The position numbers and the translations under genes were made by a program. The notes below the pieces were generated by a model, which saw only the letters and a program-made list of their open reading frames with translations, searched no databases and had not been told where the DNA came from. Below, piece by piece: positions 58,157 through 64,000 of a stretch of 64,000 nucleotides of DNA. Positions within the stretch are counted from its first letter, which is position 1. Each line of letters starts with the position of its first letter. Source of the stretch: Acidobacteriota bacterium (GTDB lineage Bacteria > Acidobacteriota > Blastocatellia > RBC074); the NCBI GenBank assembly GCA_018269055.1, contig JAFDVI010000004.1:1-64000 (forward strand). Reading direction: 5' to 3'.

Positions 58157-59446
58157 ATGTCATACAACCACTATCGCCCGCTCGCTGAATCCGATCCTGA
58201 AATTTTCACTGCAATCCAAAACGAAACCCGTCGCCAGCACGAAGGCTTGGAGTTGATCGCTTCGGAAAACTTCGTCTCCCAGGCTGTGCTCGAAGCCGCG
58301 GGTTCTGTTTTCACCAACAAATATGCTGAAGGTTATCCGGGCAAACGCTATTACGGCGGATGCGAATTCACAGATGTGGTGGAAAGCCTGGCGATTGATC
58401 GCGCCAAACAATTGTTCGGAGCTGATCACGTCAATGTCCAGCCGCATTCCGGCAGCCAGGCAAATATGGCGGTTTATCTGACCGCTTGCCAACACGGCGA
58501 CACAATTCTGGGAATGGATTTGTCGCACGGCGGCCATTTGACGCACGGCCATCCACTGAATTTTTCCGGCAAAAGTTACAAGGTTGTGGCGTATGGCGTG
58601 AAGAAAGACGATGAGACCATTGATTACGATCAGATGGAGGCGTTGGCCAAAGAACATAAACCGCGTCTGATCGTGTGCGGCGCGTCGGCGTATTCGCGGG
58701 TGATTGATTTTGAACGCATTGCCGCCATCGCGCATGGAGTCGGCGCGTTGGTGATGGCCGACATTGCGCACATTGCCGGGCTGGTCGCCACGGGTTTGCA
58801 TCCGTCGCCCGTTTCCCATTGCGATTTCGTGACGACGACGACACATAAAACCTTGCGCGGCCCGCGCGCTGGCATGATTTTGTGCAAGGAACAATTTGCC
58901 AAAGACCTGGACCGCAATGTGTTCCCAGGCATTCAGGGCGGCCCGCTGGTGCACATCATTGCGGCTAAAGCCGTCGCGTTCAAAGAAGCCTTGCAACCGG
59001 AATTCAAGGCCTACCAGCAACAAATCGTCAAAAACACCGCCGCGTTGGCGACGGCCGTAGCCGACAACGGATTCCGCATCGTTTCCGGGGGAACCGACAA
59101 TCATGTCTTTCTGGTGGATGTGTTCTCGAAAGGCATTTTGGGCAAAGATGCTGAAAAAGCTCTGGAAGCCGCCCATATTACCGTCAATAAAAACACCATT
59201 CCCTTCGACACAAACCCGCCAATGAAAGCCAGCGGCATTCGTCTGGGAACTCCGGCGGTCACGACGCGCGGCATGGGAGAAGCCGAAATGAAGCAAATCG
59301 CTGCGCTGCTTGCAGAAGTGCTGGAGGCTCCAACCGATGAAGCTGTTCGCCAATCCGTCATCGGCAAAGTCAAAGAGCTGACGGCGCGCTTCCCTTTGTA
59401 TGCCAACCGGATGCAAAATGCCGGAGTGAGCGCCAGTACAGCTTAA
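58157..59446 (+). CDS. glyA: Serine hydroxymethyltransferase
   Basis: 429 residues. PLP enzyme that converts serine and tetrahydrofolate to glycine and methylene-THF. [40 protein letters not shown] and the PLP-lysine segment [14 protein letters not shown] (Lys near residue 231) are intact, as is the C-terminal [14 protein letters not shown]. The start ATG 58157 lies 7 bases past rpiB, with no good ribosome site, so translation probably depends on coupling to rpiB. Confidence 0.97.
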   Translation: MSYNHYRPLAESDPEIFTAIQNETRRQHEGLELIASENFVSQAVLEAAGSVFTNKYAEGYPGKRYYGGCEFTDVVESLAIDRAKQLFGADHVNVQPHSGSQANMAVYLTACQHGDTILGMDLSHGGHLTHGHPLNFSGKSYKVVAYGVKKDDETIDYDQMEALAKEHKPRLIVCGASAYSRVIDFERIAAIAHGVGALVMADIAHIAGLVATGLHPSPVSHCDFVTTTTHKTLRGPRAGMILCKEQFAKDLDRNVFPGIQGGPLVHIIAAKAVAFKEALQPEFKAYQQQIVKNTAALATAVADNGFRIVSGGTDNHVFLVDVFSKGILGKDAEKALEAAHITVNKNTIPFDTNPPMKASGIRLGTPAVTTRGMGEAEMKQIAALLAEVLEAPTDEAVRQSVIGKVKELTARFPLYANRMQNAGVSASTA

Positions 59447-59455
59447 TGTCGAATT

Positions 59456-59788
59456 ATGAGTGTCGCGACAAAACAAGAACTGATTGAGCTGATCCAAAGT
59501 CACGATGCCGAGCTCAAAGCATTCGGCGTCAAACGGCTTGGCCTGTTCGGTTCATTTGTTCGCAATGAAGCGAAGCCGGAAAGTGATGTTGATCTTTTGG
59601 TCGAGTTCACTCCAGGACAAAAGACCTTTAGCAATTTCATGGATTTAGGTTTCTTTCTGGAAGAATTGTTCGGTCGAAAAGTTGACCTGCTTACGCCTGA
59701 ATCGCTCAGCCCTTATATTGGTCCATTCATCCTTAAGGAGGCGGAAGATGTCTCGTTCGGCCCGGGTGTACCTGCAGCATATTCGTGA
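59456..59788 (+). CDS. MntA-type minimal nucleotidyltransferase antitoxin
   Basis: 110 residues. LGLFGSFVRNEAKPESDVDL carries the GSx10DxD nucleotidyltransferase signature. MntA antitoxins neutralise HepT by AMPylating it. The stop is 41 bases inside the hepT gene, a typical overlap. It begins 10 bases after glyA. Confidence 0.85.
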   Translation: MSVATKQELIELIQSHDAELKAFGVKRLGLFGSFVRNEAKPESDVDLLVEFTPGQKTFSNFMDLGFFLEELFGRKVDLLTPESLSPYIGPFILKEAEDVSFGPGVPAAYS

Positions 59789-60047
59789 GGAAATCGAGTT
59801 TCTTACCCAGAATTCGCAAGGCTTAACTCAAGAAAACTTCTTTGCAAGTGAAATCTTGAAACGAGCCTTTGTTCGCAGTCTGGAAATTATTGGCGAAGCT
59901 ACAAAACGATTACCTTTGGAGCTTCGAGAGCAATATCCGCAGACTCCCTGGCGCGCCAGCGCTGGAATGCGAGACCGGCTGATTCATGGATATGATAGTG
60001 TTGATTACGAAATTGTCTGGGAAGCAGTTAGTGCAGCCATTCCTTAG
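59748..60047 (+). CDS. HepT-like HEPN ribonuclease toxin
   Basis: About 99 residues, all helical. MRDRLIHGYDSVDYEIVW contains the HEPN R-x(4-6)-H catalytic motif followed by the Tyr that MntA modifies in known pairs (HGYD). ILKRAFVRSLEIIGEATK is family-typical. ATG 59748 is preceded by AAGGAGGCGGAAG inside mntA. The pair forms a HEPN-MNT toxin-antitoxin module, the second TA module in this window. Confidence 0.85.
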   Translation: MSRSARVYLQHIREEIEFLTQNSQGLTQENFFASEILKRAFVRSLEIIGEATKRLPLELREQYPQTPWRASAGMRDRLIHGYDSVDYEIVWEAVSAAIP

Positions 60048-60124
60048 CTTGCTGAAACAATAACGATTATGCTCAACTGGGACGACATCATTTAACCTAC
60101 TCCCCTTTCCTAAAGAGAATTGCT

Positions 60125-62059
60125 ATGCCCACACCAGCCACGCCGATTGCCGTCACACTTCCCCCTTCCAACAATCCATACAGCTTTGTTGAAGTCACAT
60201 CGTTTCATGGAGATTTCGATTCTTCGCTGGGCTTTTCCAATCCGAAAGGCATCGCGTATCACCCGGCGCTGGATCGGTTGATCGTTTCAATTGCGCCGTC
60301 CGGATTTCAAAACGGTCGAACACAGATTTTGAATCTGGTGGCTGCGGATGGAACGCGCACACGGTTTGCGCCCGGCTTTCAAATGTACCGCGAAGTCGAA
60401 TCCAAAATTGTCATCGTCCCGGAAAGCGGCCCTCCGGTGAATGCAGGCTTTACGCCGGGAGAAATCTTTGTCGCGCGCGGCCCCAACACAGAAATTTCCA
60501 GACTATCGGCGAATGGCGAAGTGCTGGCCGATATTTTTACGAAGCTCAGTCCTAATAGCAGTTTGTGGGGCGGGTTGGCGTTTGACACCGAAGGCGATTT
60601 TGGCGGCAGAATGATCGCCGTTGAAACCGATGGCAAAATCTATCTGGTTTCATCGGACGGTTCTGCCGAGTTATTGATTGACATGCATCTGCGATTGGAA
60701 GGCGTAGCCATCGCTCCCACGACCTTTGGGCCGCTCGCCAAACAAATCATCGTCGGTTGTGAAGGCTACGGCGACGACGACCCTCACGGCGGGGAAATTT
60801 ACGCCATCAGCAAAGATTTGACCGTCACACTGTTGGCCGACATCGGCTTCGCGGCGGAAGACATTCGCTTCATCCCTCAAGGTGGCGCGACGTTTTACCA
60901 AACGCAAATCTGTTTTGACCGCGAACGGGAAAACCGAGTTTTTTCCGTCAGTTCCAGCCAGTTCATGCTCCGTTACGGTAAGATGGTGGTCAACAATGAG
61001 ATCACCGGCGAATTATGGGAAGTCGGCTGGAACGGACACCAATACACGCTGCAACACGTTGGCCGCGTTCCAGGCCGTTGGTCTACGCAAGGATTCAATT
61101 GGCAAGGCACAGAACTCGAAGCGGGTTGTTTCGCCATTAAAAAACCACGCATTCCCGACTGGACAAATTGGGCATTCATTCCTGGCACGTTTTTAACAGA
61201 TCGCGCTCCGGCAGCGGCAACCGATCCCAGTGGCGAAGTGTTGTTGTTAGGCAAAGGCTCCGACGACCGAGGTGTTTACCTGAACCGATTGCGCGAACCG
61301 GTTCAGTCCGCCTTGCCTGATCCGGAAGGCGAGCCGCGCACCTGGACTGGTTGGCGACGCGACCCTCTCAGTATTACTACGCCGCACGCCCTGTCGTGCT
61401 CTCAGCACAACCTGAAAATGCATGCGTTTGCGGTAAAACCCGAAGGCAACATCCTGTACAAACCTTTTTCTGCCGATGACACACAGGAAACGGTTCTCCC
61501 TTGGCAGGAAGTCCCGGGCGGAATGCTTACCTCAACCGCCGTCAGCAGCGCGGTCGTCAATGGACGGTTGGCTCTCTGCGCATTGGGGCAGGATCGCAGC
61601 GTTTATTTGAACGAACTGGCACCGGGCGGACGATATTGGAGTGGTTGGCAGTTGATTCCCGGCGGAGGCAGCACAGACATAACGCCCACTGTGATTGGCT
61701 TTCAGGACGAATTGTACCTGTTCATCAAAGGGCTGACATCCAAACGAATTCTGATGCGCACGCGCACGCTCAGCGGTGAATGGACGCCTTATGGTGAGGT
61801 GCCCGGCTCAGCGCGCACGGATTCCCCCATCACCGCCGTGACAAATGCTGGCCAGCTATATGTTTTCATCAAAGGAGCCAATGATTTGGCGCCCTATGTT
61901 AACGTCGCCAGCGAAACCGGTTCATGGAGCGGCTGGCAACAATTGCCCAATCCCGGTTCCACAGACGTCGCTTTGGCGGCCGCACCTTCCAACGATCGCG
62001 TCTATCTGTTTGCCAAGGGAATCAACAATCCTTCGATCTTCGTTCGGTCTACGTTGTAG
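60125..62059 (+). CDS. Two-part beta-propeller protein with PLL-lectin-like C-terminus
   Basis: 644 residues, no signal peptide. Residues about 1-370 form a propeller-like region (NPKGIAYHPALDRLIVSI, GGLAFDTEGDFGGRMIAVET, GEIYAISKDLTVTLLADIGF). From about 370 the pattern W-x-x-W...PG-x-x-T-D...A...L-Y-V/L-F-x-K-G repeats about five times (YWSGWQLIPGGGSTDI, YLFIKGL, SWSGWQQLPNPGSTDV, YLFAKGI), which matches the PLL family of fucose/galactose-binding seven-bladed lectins. It may bind glycans. Without an export signal its route out is unclear. It converges with the HprK-like gene, overlapping by 11 bases. Confidence 0.6.
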   Translation: MPTPATPIAVTLPPSNNPYSFVEVTSFHGDFDSSLGFSNPKGIAYHPALDRLIVSIAPSGFQNGRTQILNLVAADGTRTRFAPGFQMYREVESKIVIVPESGPPVNAGFTPGEIFVARGPNTEISRLSANGEVLADIFTKLSPNSSLWGGLAFDTEGDFGGRMIAVETDGKIYLVSSDGSAELLIDMHLRLEGVAIAPTTFGPLAKQIIVGCEGYGDDDPHGGEIYAISKDLTVTLLADIGFAAEDIRFIPQGGATFYQTQICFDRERENRVFSVSSSQFMLRYGKMVVNNEITGELWEVGWNGHQYTLQHVGRVPGRWSTQGFNWQGTELEAGCFAIKKPRIPDWTNWAFIPGTFLTDRAPAAATDPSGEVLLLGKGSDDRGVYLNRLREPVQSALPDPEGEPRTWTGWRRDPLSITTPHALSCSQHNLKMHAFAVKPEGNILYKPFSADDTQETVLPWQEVPGGMLTSTAVSSAVVNGRLALCALGQDRSVYLNELAPGGRYWSGWQLIPGGGSTDITPTVIGFQDELYLFIKGLTSKRILMRTRTLSGEWTPYGEVPGSARTDSPITAVTNAGQLYVFIKGANDLAPYVNVASETGSWSGWQQLPNPGSTDVALAAAPSNDRVYLFAKGINNPSIFVRSTL

Positions 62060-63107
62060 CCTGAGTTAAAACCTCTGCGGCTCGATTGGGGTTGGCAAGC
62101 ATGTCTGCCGACGAAAATAAACGATGGCATTGAGCATTCGCAGACAGTGCATTCAGCCGTTGCCATTGGCTGGCGGTGTGGTCGCGCCATAGTTGAAAAA
62201 ACATGCTTTGTTCGGCCAGCCGTAGCAAGGCTTCGCTGCGCGAAAGCGGCTCGATTCGACTACTCGGCTCACGGACGATTTGTGGCAACACAATGTGATC
62301 AATTTTTCGGAATCGAGTCTCTGCGAGTCCACGCGAGCCAAAAAACTCCAAACCGCCGATGCAGGTCCGATCCAGGTATTGATGGCGTTTTGCGGCTTCG
62401 TTGAGCGTTGGCCAGCAATCAAAAAGCCGGTCGCCAACGTGAAAATCCTTTTTCAGCGGCGTCAAATAAGCCGAGATGTCATCCGCTCCAACCAGCAGCG
62501 AATCATCGGAAATCGGTCGCCATCCCGCCAATCCCAGTGCCGTTGTCAGCGTCGTTTTCCCCGCACGCTGCGCTCCACACACCAGCCAAAGTTCATCTTT
62601 CGGAGAAACAATTGCTGCCGCATGCAGATGGTACAACCGTCGCGTGCGCAACATCAGCAACAGCGCAAACAAGGCGTACGTATTTGCCAGAATGTGCGGA
62701 TATCGCATCGCTTCAGGCGCAACCAAACCGATAATTTTTCCGGCGGCGACATCCACGCGGAAGGCTGCGACGTCAACGTGGAAATAGACGCGTTCAGGGA
62801 TTGCGGATTGCGGATTGCGGATTGCGGATTCGCCGTTTCCGTCAATCCACATTGAAAGGACTCCGGTTTGCGAAAAGAGTTCGGCAGTTTCAGGAATTAA
62901 CACTTCGCGCGGAGGCAATGCGTCGCGCATGCGAAGTTCGACATTAATGGCTTGCGGATCGTCCGTCGGAGGATGAGAAAGTCGGGTCGCAGGAATCTGG
63001 CGCGGTTGGTAATAGTGGAAATAATCGGCGAAAAGGCGGATCAAACGTGGCGGGCGAGCCGAGATGAGAATTGAATTCTCGCCAATTGCCAGCATGATGG
63101 CAGGCAT
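62049..63107 (-). CDS. HprK-related kinase
   Basis: About 352 residues. The ATP site VCGAQRAGKTTLTTAL has the G-x4-GKT form of HPr kinase-like proteins, followed by GWRPISDDSLLV with the conserved Asp pair. The N-terminal half is family-specific. Relatives of this type (HprK-related kinases, and the Ser kinases of lasso-peptide clusters such as PadeK) sit beside PqqD-like proteins, as here: the PqqD-like gene ends 77 bases upstream. Its likely substrate is a peptide or protein Ser. The start is uncertain (63152, 63107 or 63095); the first option would add repeat-encoded residues (MYRSPQSAVRHPRF). An internal segment AIRNPQSAI is encoded by the GGATTGC repeat at 62798-62830. The 3' end overlaps the propeller gene. 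Confidence 0.7.
   Translation of the reverse strand: MPAIMLAIGENSILISARPPRLIRLFADYFHYYQPRQIPATRLSHPPTDDPQAINVELRMRDALPPREVLIPETAELFSQTGVLSMWIDGNGESAIRNPQSAIPERVYFHVDVAAFRVDVAAGKIIGLVAPEAMRYPHILANTYALFALLLMLRTRRLYHLHAAAIVSPKDELWLVCGAQRAGKTTLTTALGLAGWRPISDDSLLVGADDISAYLTPLKKDFHVGDRLFDCWPTLNEAAKRHQYLDRTCIGGLEFFGSRGLAETRFRKIDHIVLPQIVREPSSRIEPLSRSEALLRLAEQSMFFQLWRDHTASQWQRLNALSANAQCHRLFSSADMLANPNRAAEVLTQATT
62798..62830. repeat. GGATTGC tandem repeat inside the HprK-like gene
   Basis: Four full copies of the 7-mer plus a partial one. On the minus strand it is read as part of the HprK-like protein (SAIRNPQSAIP). It is the same unit as at 57470-57614 and 63133-63167. Confidence 0.75.
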
Positions 63108-63132
63108 ACGGAATCGTGGATGGCGGACCGCG

Positions 63133-63167
63133 GATTGCGGACTGCGATACATTCGCAGTCCGCAATC
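63133..63167. repeat. GGATTGC-family hairpin ahead of the HprK-like gene
   Basis: GATTGCGGACTGCGA (63133-63147) and TCGCAGTCCGCAATC (63153-63167) form a perfect 15-bp stem with a 5-base loop. It lies between the PqqD-like and HprK-like genes and could block or set the start of the latter. Confidence 0.75.
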
Positions 63168-63183
63168 GAAAATCCGCTATGGT

Positions 63184-63633
63184 TTAATTTGGTCCGCCGA
63201 TAGCGTTCGTCGCAATGGTTGAAGAGCCGGACAGGGTAACCTGTTGCAGCGAGTTCGACAATTTTAGTTGCGGCGGTTCATAAGCAGGCAGTTCTCCATT
63301 CTTTTCAGCCAGTGTGCGATTGGAAACCGTCACGCCAAAATCCGAATAAAAAACCAATCCGTTGCCTTCCAGTTCATCCAGAAATGCCCGTGCGTCCAAT
63401 TCCGCCAAGTCGGCGTTGATATTGAATGAACTGGCGAGCGCCGCGGCCAGGGTTTCAACCGTGTTGGAGGAACCGGAGCGCAGTTGTTTCCACAAATAAA
63501 CTGCTGTGGCGTTGAGGGTGTAATAGTGAAGGTTTTCAAGATCGAGAATGATACCTTCCGTGTTGTCGAGCAGTTCGGTGAACGAGGCCTGCTCTTTGGT
63601 GACTATTTTCGGGGTACTGGTCTGCATCTGCAT
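63184..63633 (-). CDS. PqqD-like RRE protein with RiPP-leader-like C-terminal tail
   Basis: 149 residues. Residues about 13-95 match the PqqD/RRE winged fold (GIILDLENLHYYTLNATAVY, LDELEGNGLV) that binds leader peptides in RiPP pathways. Residues about 116-149 are an added tail: YEPPQLKLSNSLQQVT, then LSGSSTIATNAIGGPN. The Y-x-x-P-x-L...L...T pattern is that of lasso-peptide leaders. The putative core has no Asp or Glu at positions 7-9, so a lasso ring cannot form as in known cases. The Ser/Thr-rich end could be phosphorylated by the adjacent HprK-related kinase. AAGGAAAATCTC precedes the ATG. The known HPr-rel-A type PqqD proteins offer a partial precedent. Confidence 0.7.
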   Translation of the reverse strand: MQMQTSTPKIVTKEQASFTELLDNTEGIILDLENLHYYTLNATAVYLWKQLRSGSSNTVETLAAALASSFNINADLAELDARAFLDELEGNGLVFYSDFGVTVSNRTLAEKNGELPAYEPPQLKLSNSLQQVTLSGSSTIATNAIGGPN

Positions 63634-63687
63634 GAGATTTTCCTTGCGTCCTTTCCAAAGACTTGATTAAGCCATTCGTTCGCCGAA

Positions 63688-64000
63688 TTAGCGCGTTGGC
63701 CTTGCCAGACGAGTCTGATCAGTCACAAAAACTGCGCCATCGTCCATTCCAAGGTTGAAAGTCAACCGTTCAACCGAACCTGAGCCGACGTTGAGTAGGT
63801 AAAGTTCCGCGTCACCGTCGCGCGTCGAAGTAAACAGCATACGGTCAGCACGGACAGAAAGCGAGCCGTTAAAATCACCTTTGTCGGTCAAAATGCGGAA
63901 GCTGCCCGAATCAACGCTGGCCACTGCAATCCCACTGACTTCGCTGGTGGTTGCCGTCGTGTTGAAAACAAGTTGTTTGCTGTCAGCGCTCCAGTTGACA
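63688..64000 (-). CDS. TolB/PD40-type beta-propeller protein, 5' end cut by window edge
   Basis: The minus-strand frame is open from the window edge (about 103 codons visible) to TAA at 63688-63690. VNWSADSKQLVFNT and MLFTSTRDGDAELYLLNVGSG are PD40/WD40-like beta-propeller repeats typical of TolB-like proteins. Only the last repeats are seen, so the role of the full protein is unknown. It ends 54 bases upstream of the PqqD-like gene, same strand. Confidence 0.7.
   Translation of the reverse strand, partial: VNWSADSKQLVFNTTATTSEVSGIAVASVDSGSFRILTDKGDFNGSLSVRADRMLFTSTRDGDAELYLLNVGSGSVERLTFNLGMDDGAVFVTDQTRLARPTR

Noticed and set aside
58160-59503. 447-codon minus-strand open frame across glyA
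   Set aside because: Antisense shadow of a conserved gene.
57470-62830. GGATTGC arrays as a CRISPR
   Set aside because: Seven-base tandem units without spacers; not CRISPR architecture.
62049-63633. A standard lasso-peptide gene cluster
   Set aside because: The tail lacks an Asp or Glu at ring positions 7-9, and no B2 protease or asparagine-synthetase-like cyclase lies in the visible part.

Overview
The window (about 55% GC) looks like a chromosomal segment of an Acidobacteriota member, most likely Blastocatellia or a related class. The pointers are gene families rather than a marker gene: a TonB-dependent receptor with a carboxypeptidase-regulatory-like N-terminus, an ASPIC/UnbV (CRTAC1-like) FG-GAP lipoprotein, a DUF2934 protein, a Ser/Thr kinase fused to TolB-like and TPR regions, a glucuronoyl-esterase-like (CE15) enzyme and many short palindromic repeats. 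There is no rRNA gene, no CRISPR array and no intact transposase. One tRNA gene, tRNA-Val(CAC), is present.

Layout. 1-2886: 3'-truncated secreted HYR-repeat protein on the minus strand. 3229-11554: five proteostasis genes all on the minus strand, in the order hsp20, clpB, grpE, groEL, clpA-like, with promoters and terminators visible between them. 11848-19188: a CE15-like esterase and HAD phosphatase pair, an EXORDIUM-like secreted protein, a kynureninase-like PLP enzyme, a zinc-ribbon/GspG-like membrane protein, a small exported protein with an Sm-like pattern, and an AtuA-family protein. 19197-23663: an amino-acid ABC transporter (ATPase plus a fused binding-protein/permease), a HicAB toxin-antitoxin pair and an acyl-CoA synthetase. 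23903-33377: a GT39-like membrane protein, a decayed APC permease, a TonB-dependent receptor, an esterase, an arylsulfatase and a 55-residue secreted peptide. 33611-41017: DeoC, tRNA-Val, a CBM9-like protein, a DUF2934 protein behind a sigma54-type promoter, a zinc-protease-like protein, a Ser/Thr kinase, and a STAS/ECF-sigma pair. 41343-49346: a 1906-residue sigma54-activator fusion, an acyl-CoA dehydrogenase and a Fur-family regulator. 49476-57532: a DPP-IV-like peptidase, the FG-GAP lipoprotein, a DEAD-box helicase with an RRM protein, and a second GT39-like protein. 57700-64000: rpiB-glyA, an MntA/HepT pair, a PLL-lectin-like propeller protein, and an HprK-related kinase with a PqqD-like protein whose C-terminal tail resembles a RiPP leader; the window ends inside a TolB-like beta-propeller gene.

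How it fits together. The heat-shock block is a disaggregation/refolding set without dnaK, dnaJ or groES in view. The TonB receptor, sulfatase, CE15-like enzyme, CBM9-like protein and peptidase suggest a heterotroph feeding on plant or microbial polymers. A recurring theme is palindromic repeats, between genes and inside reading frames (ABC fusion, DeoC linker, GT39-like N-terminus, HprK-like protein), resembling REP/BIME elements and the coding palindromes known from Rickettsia. The most unusual candidates are the PqqD/HprK-like pair, the sigma54-activator fusion with a decapitated kinase domain, and DeoC with an encapsulation-peptide-like N-terminus. All functions are read from sequence motifs only; no database search was run.
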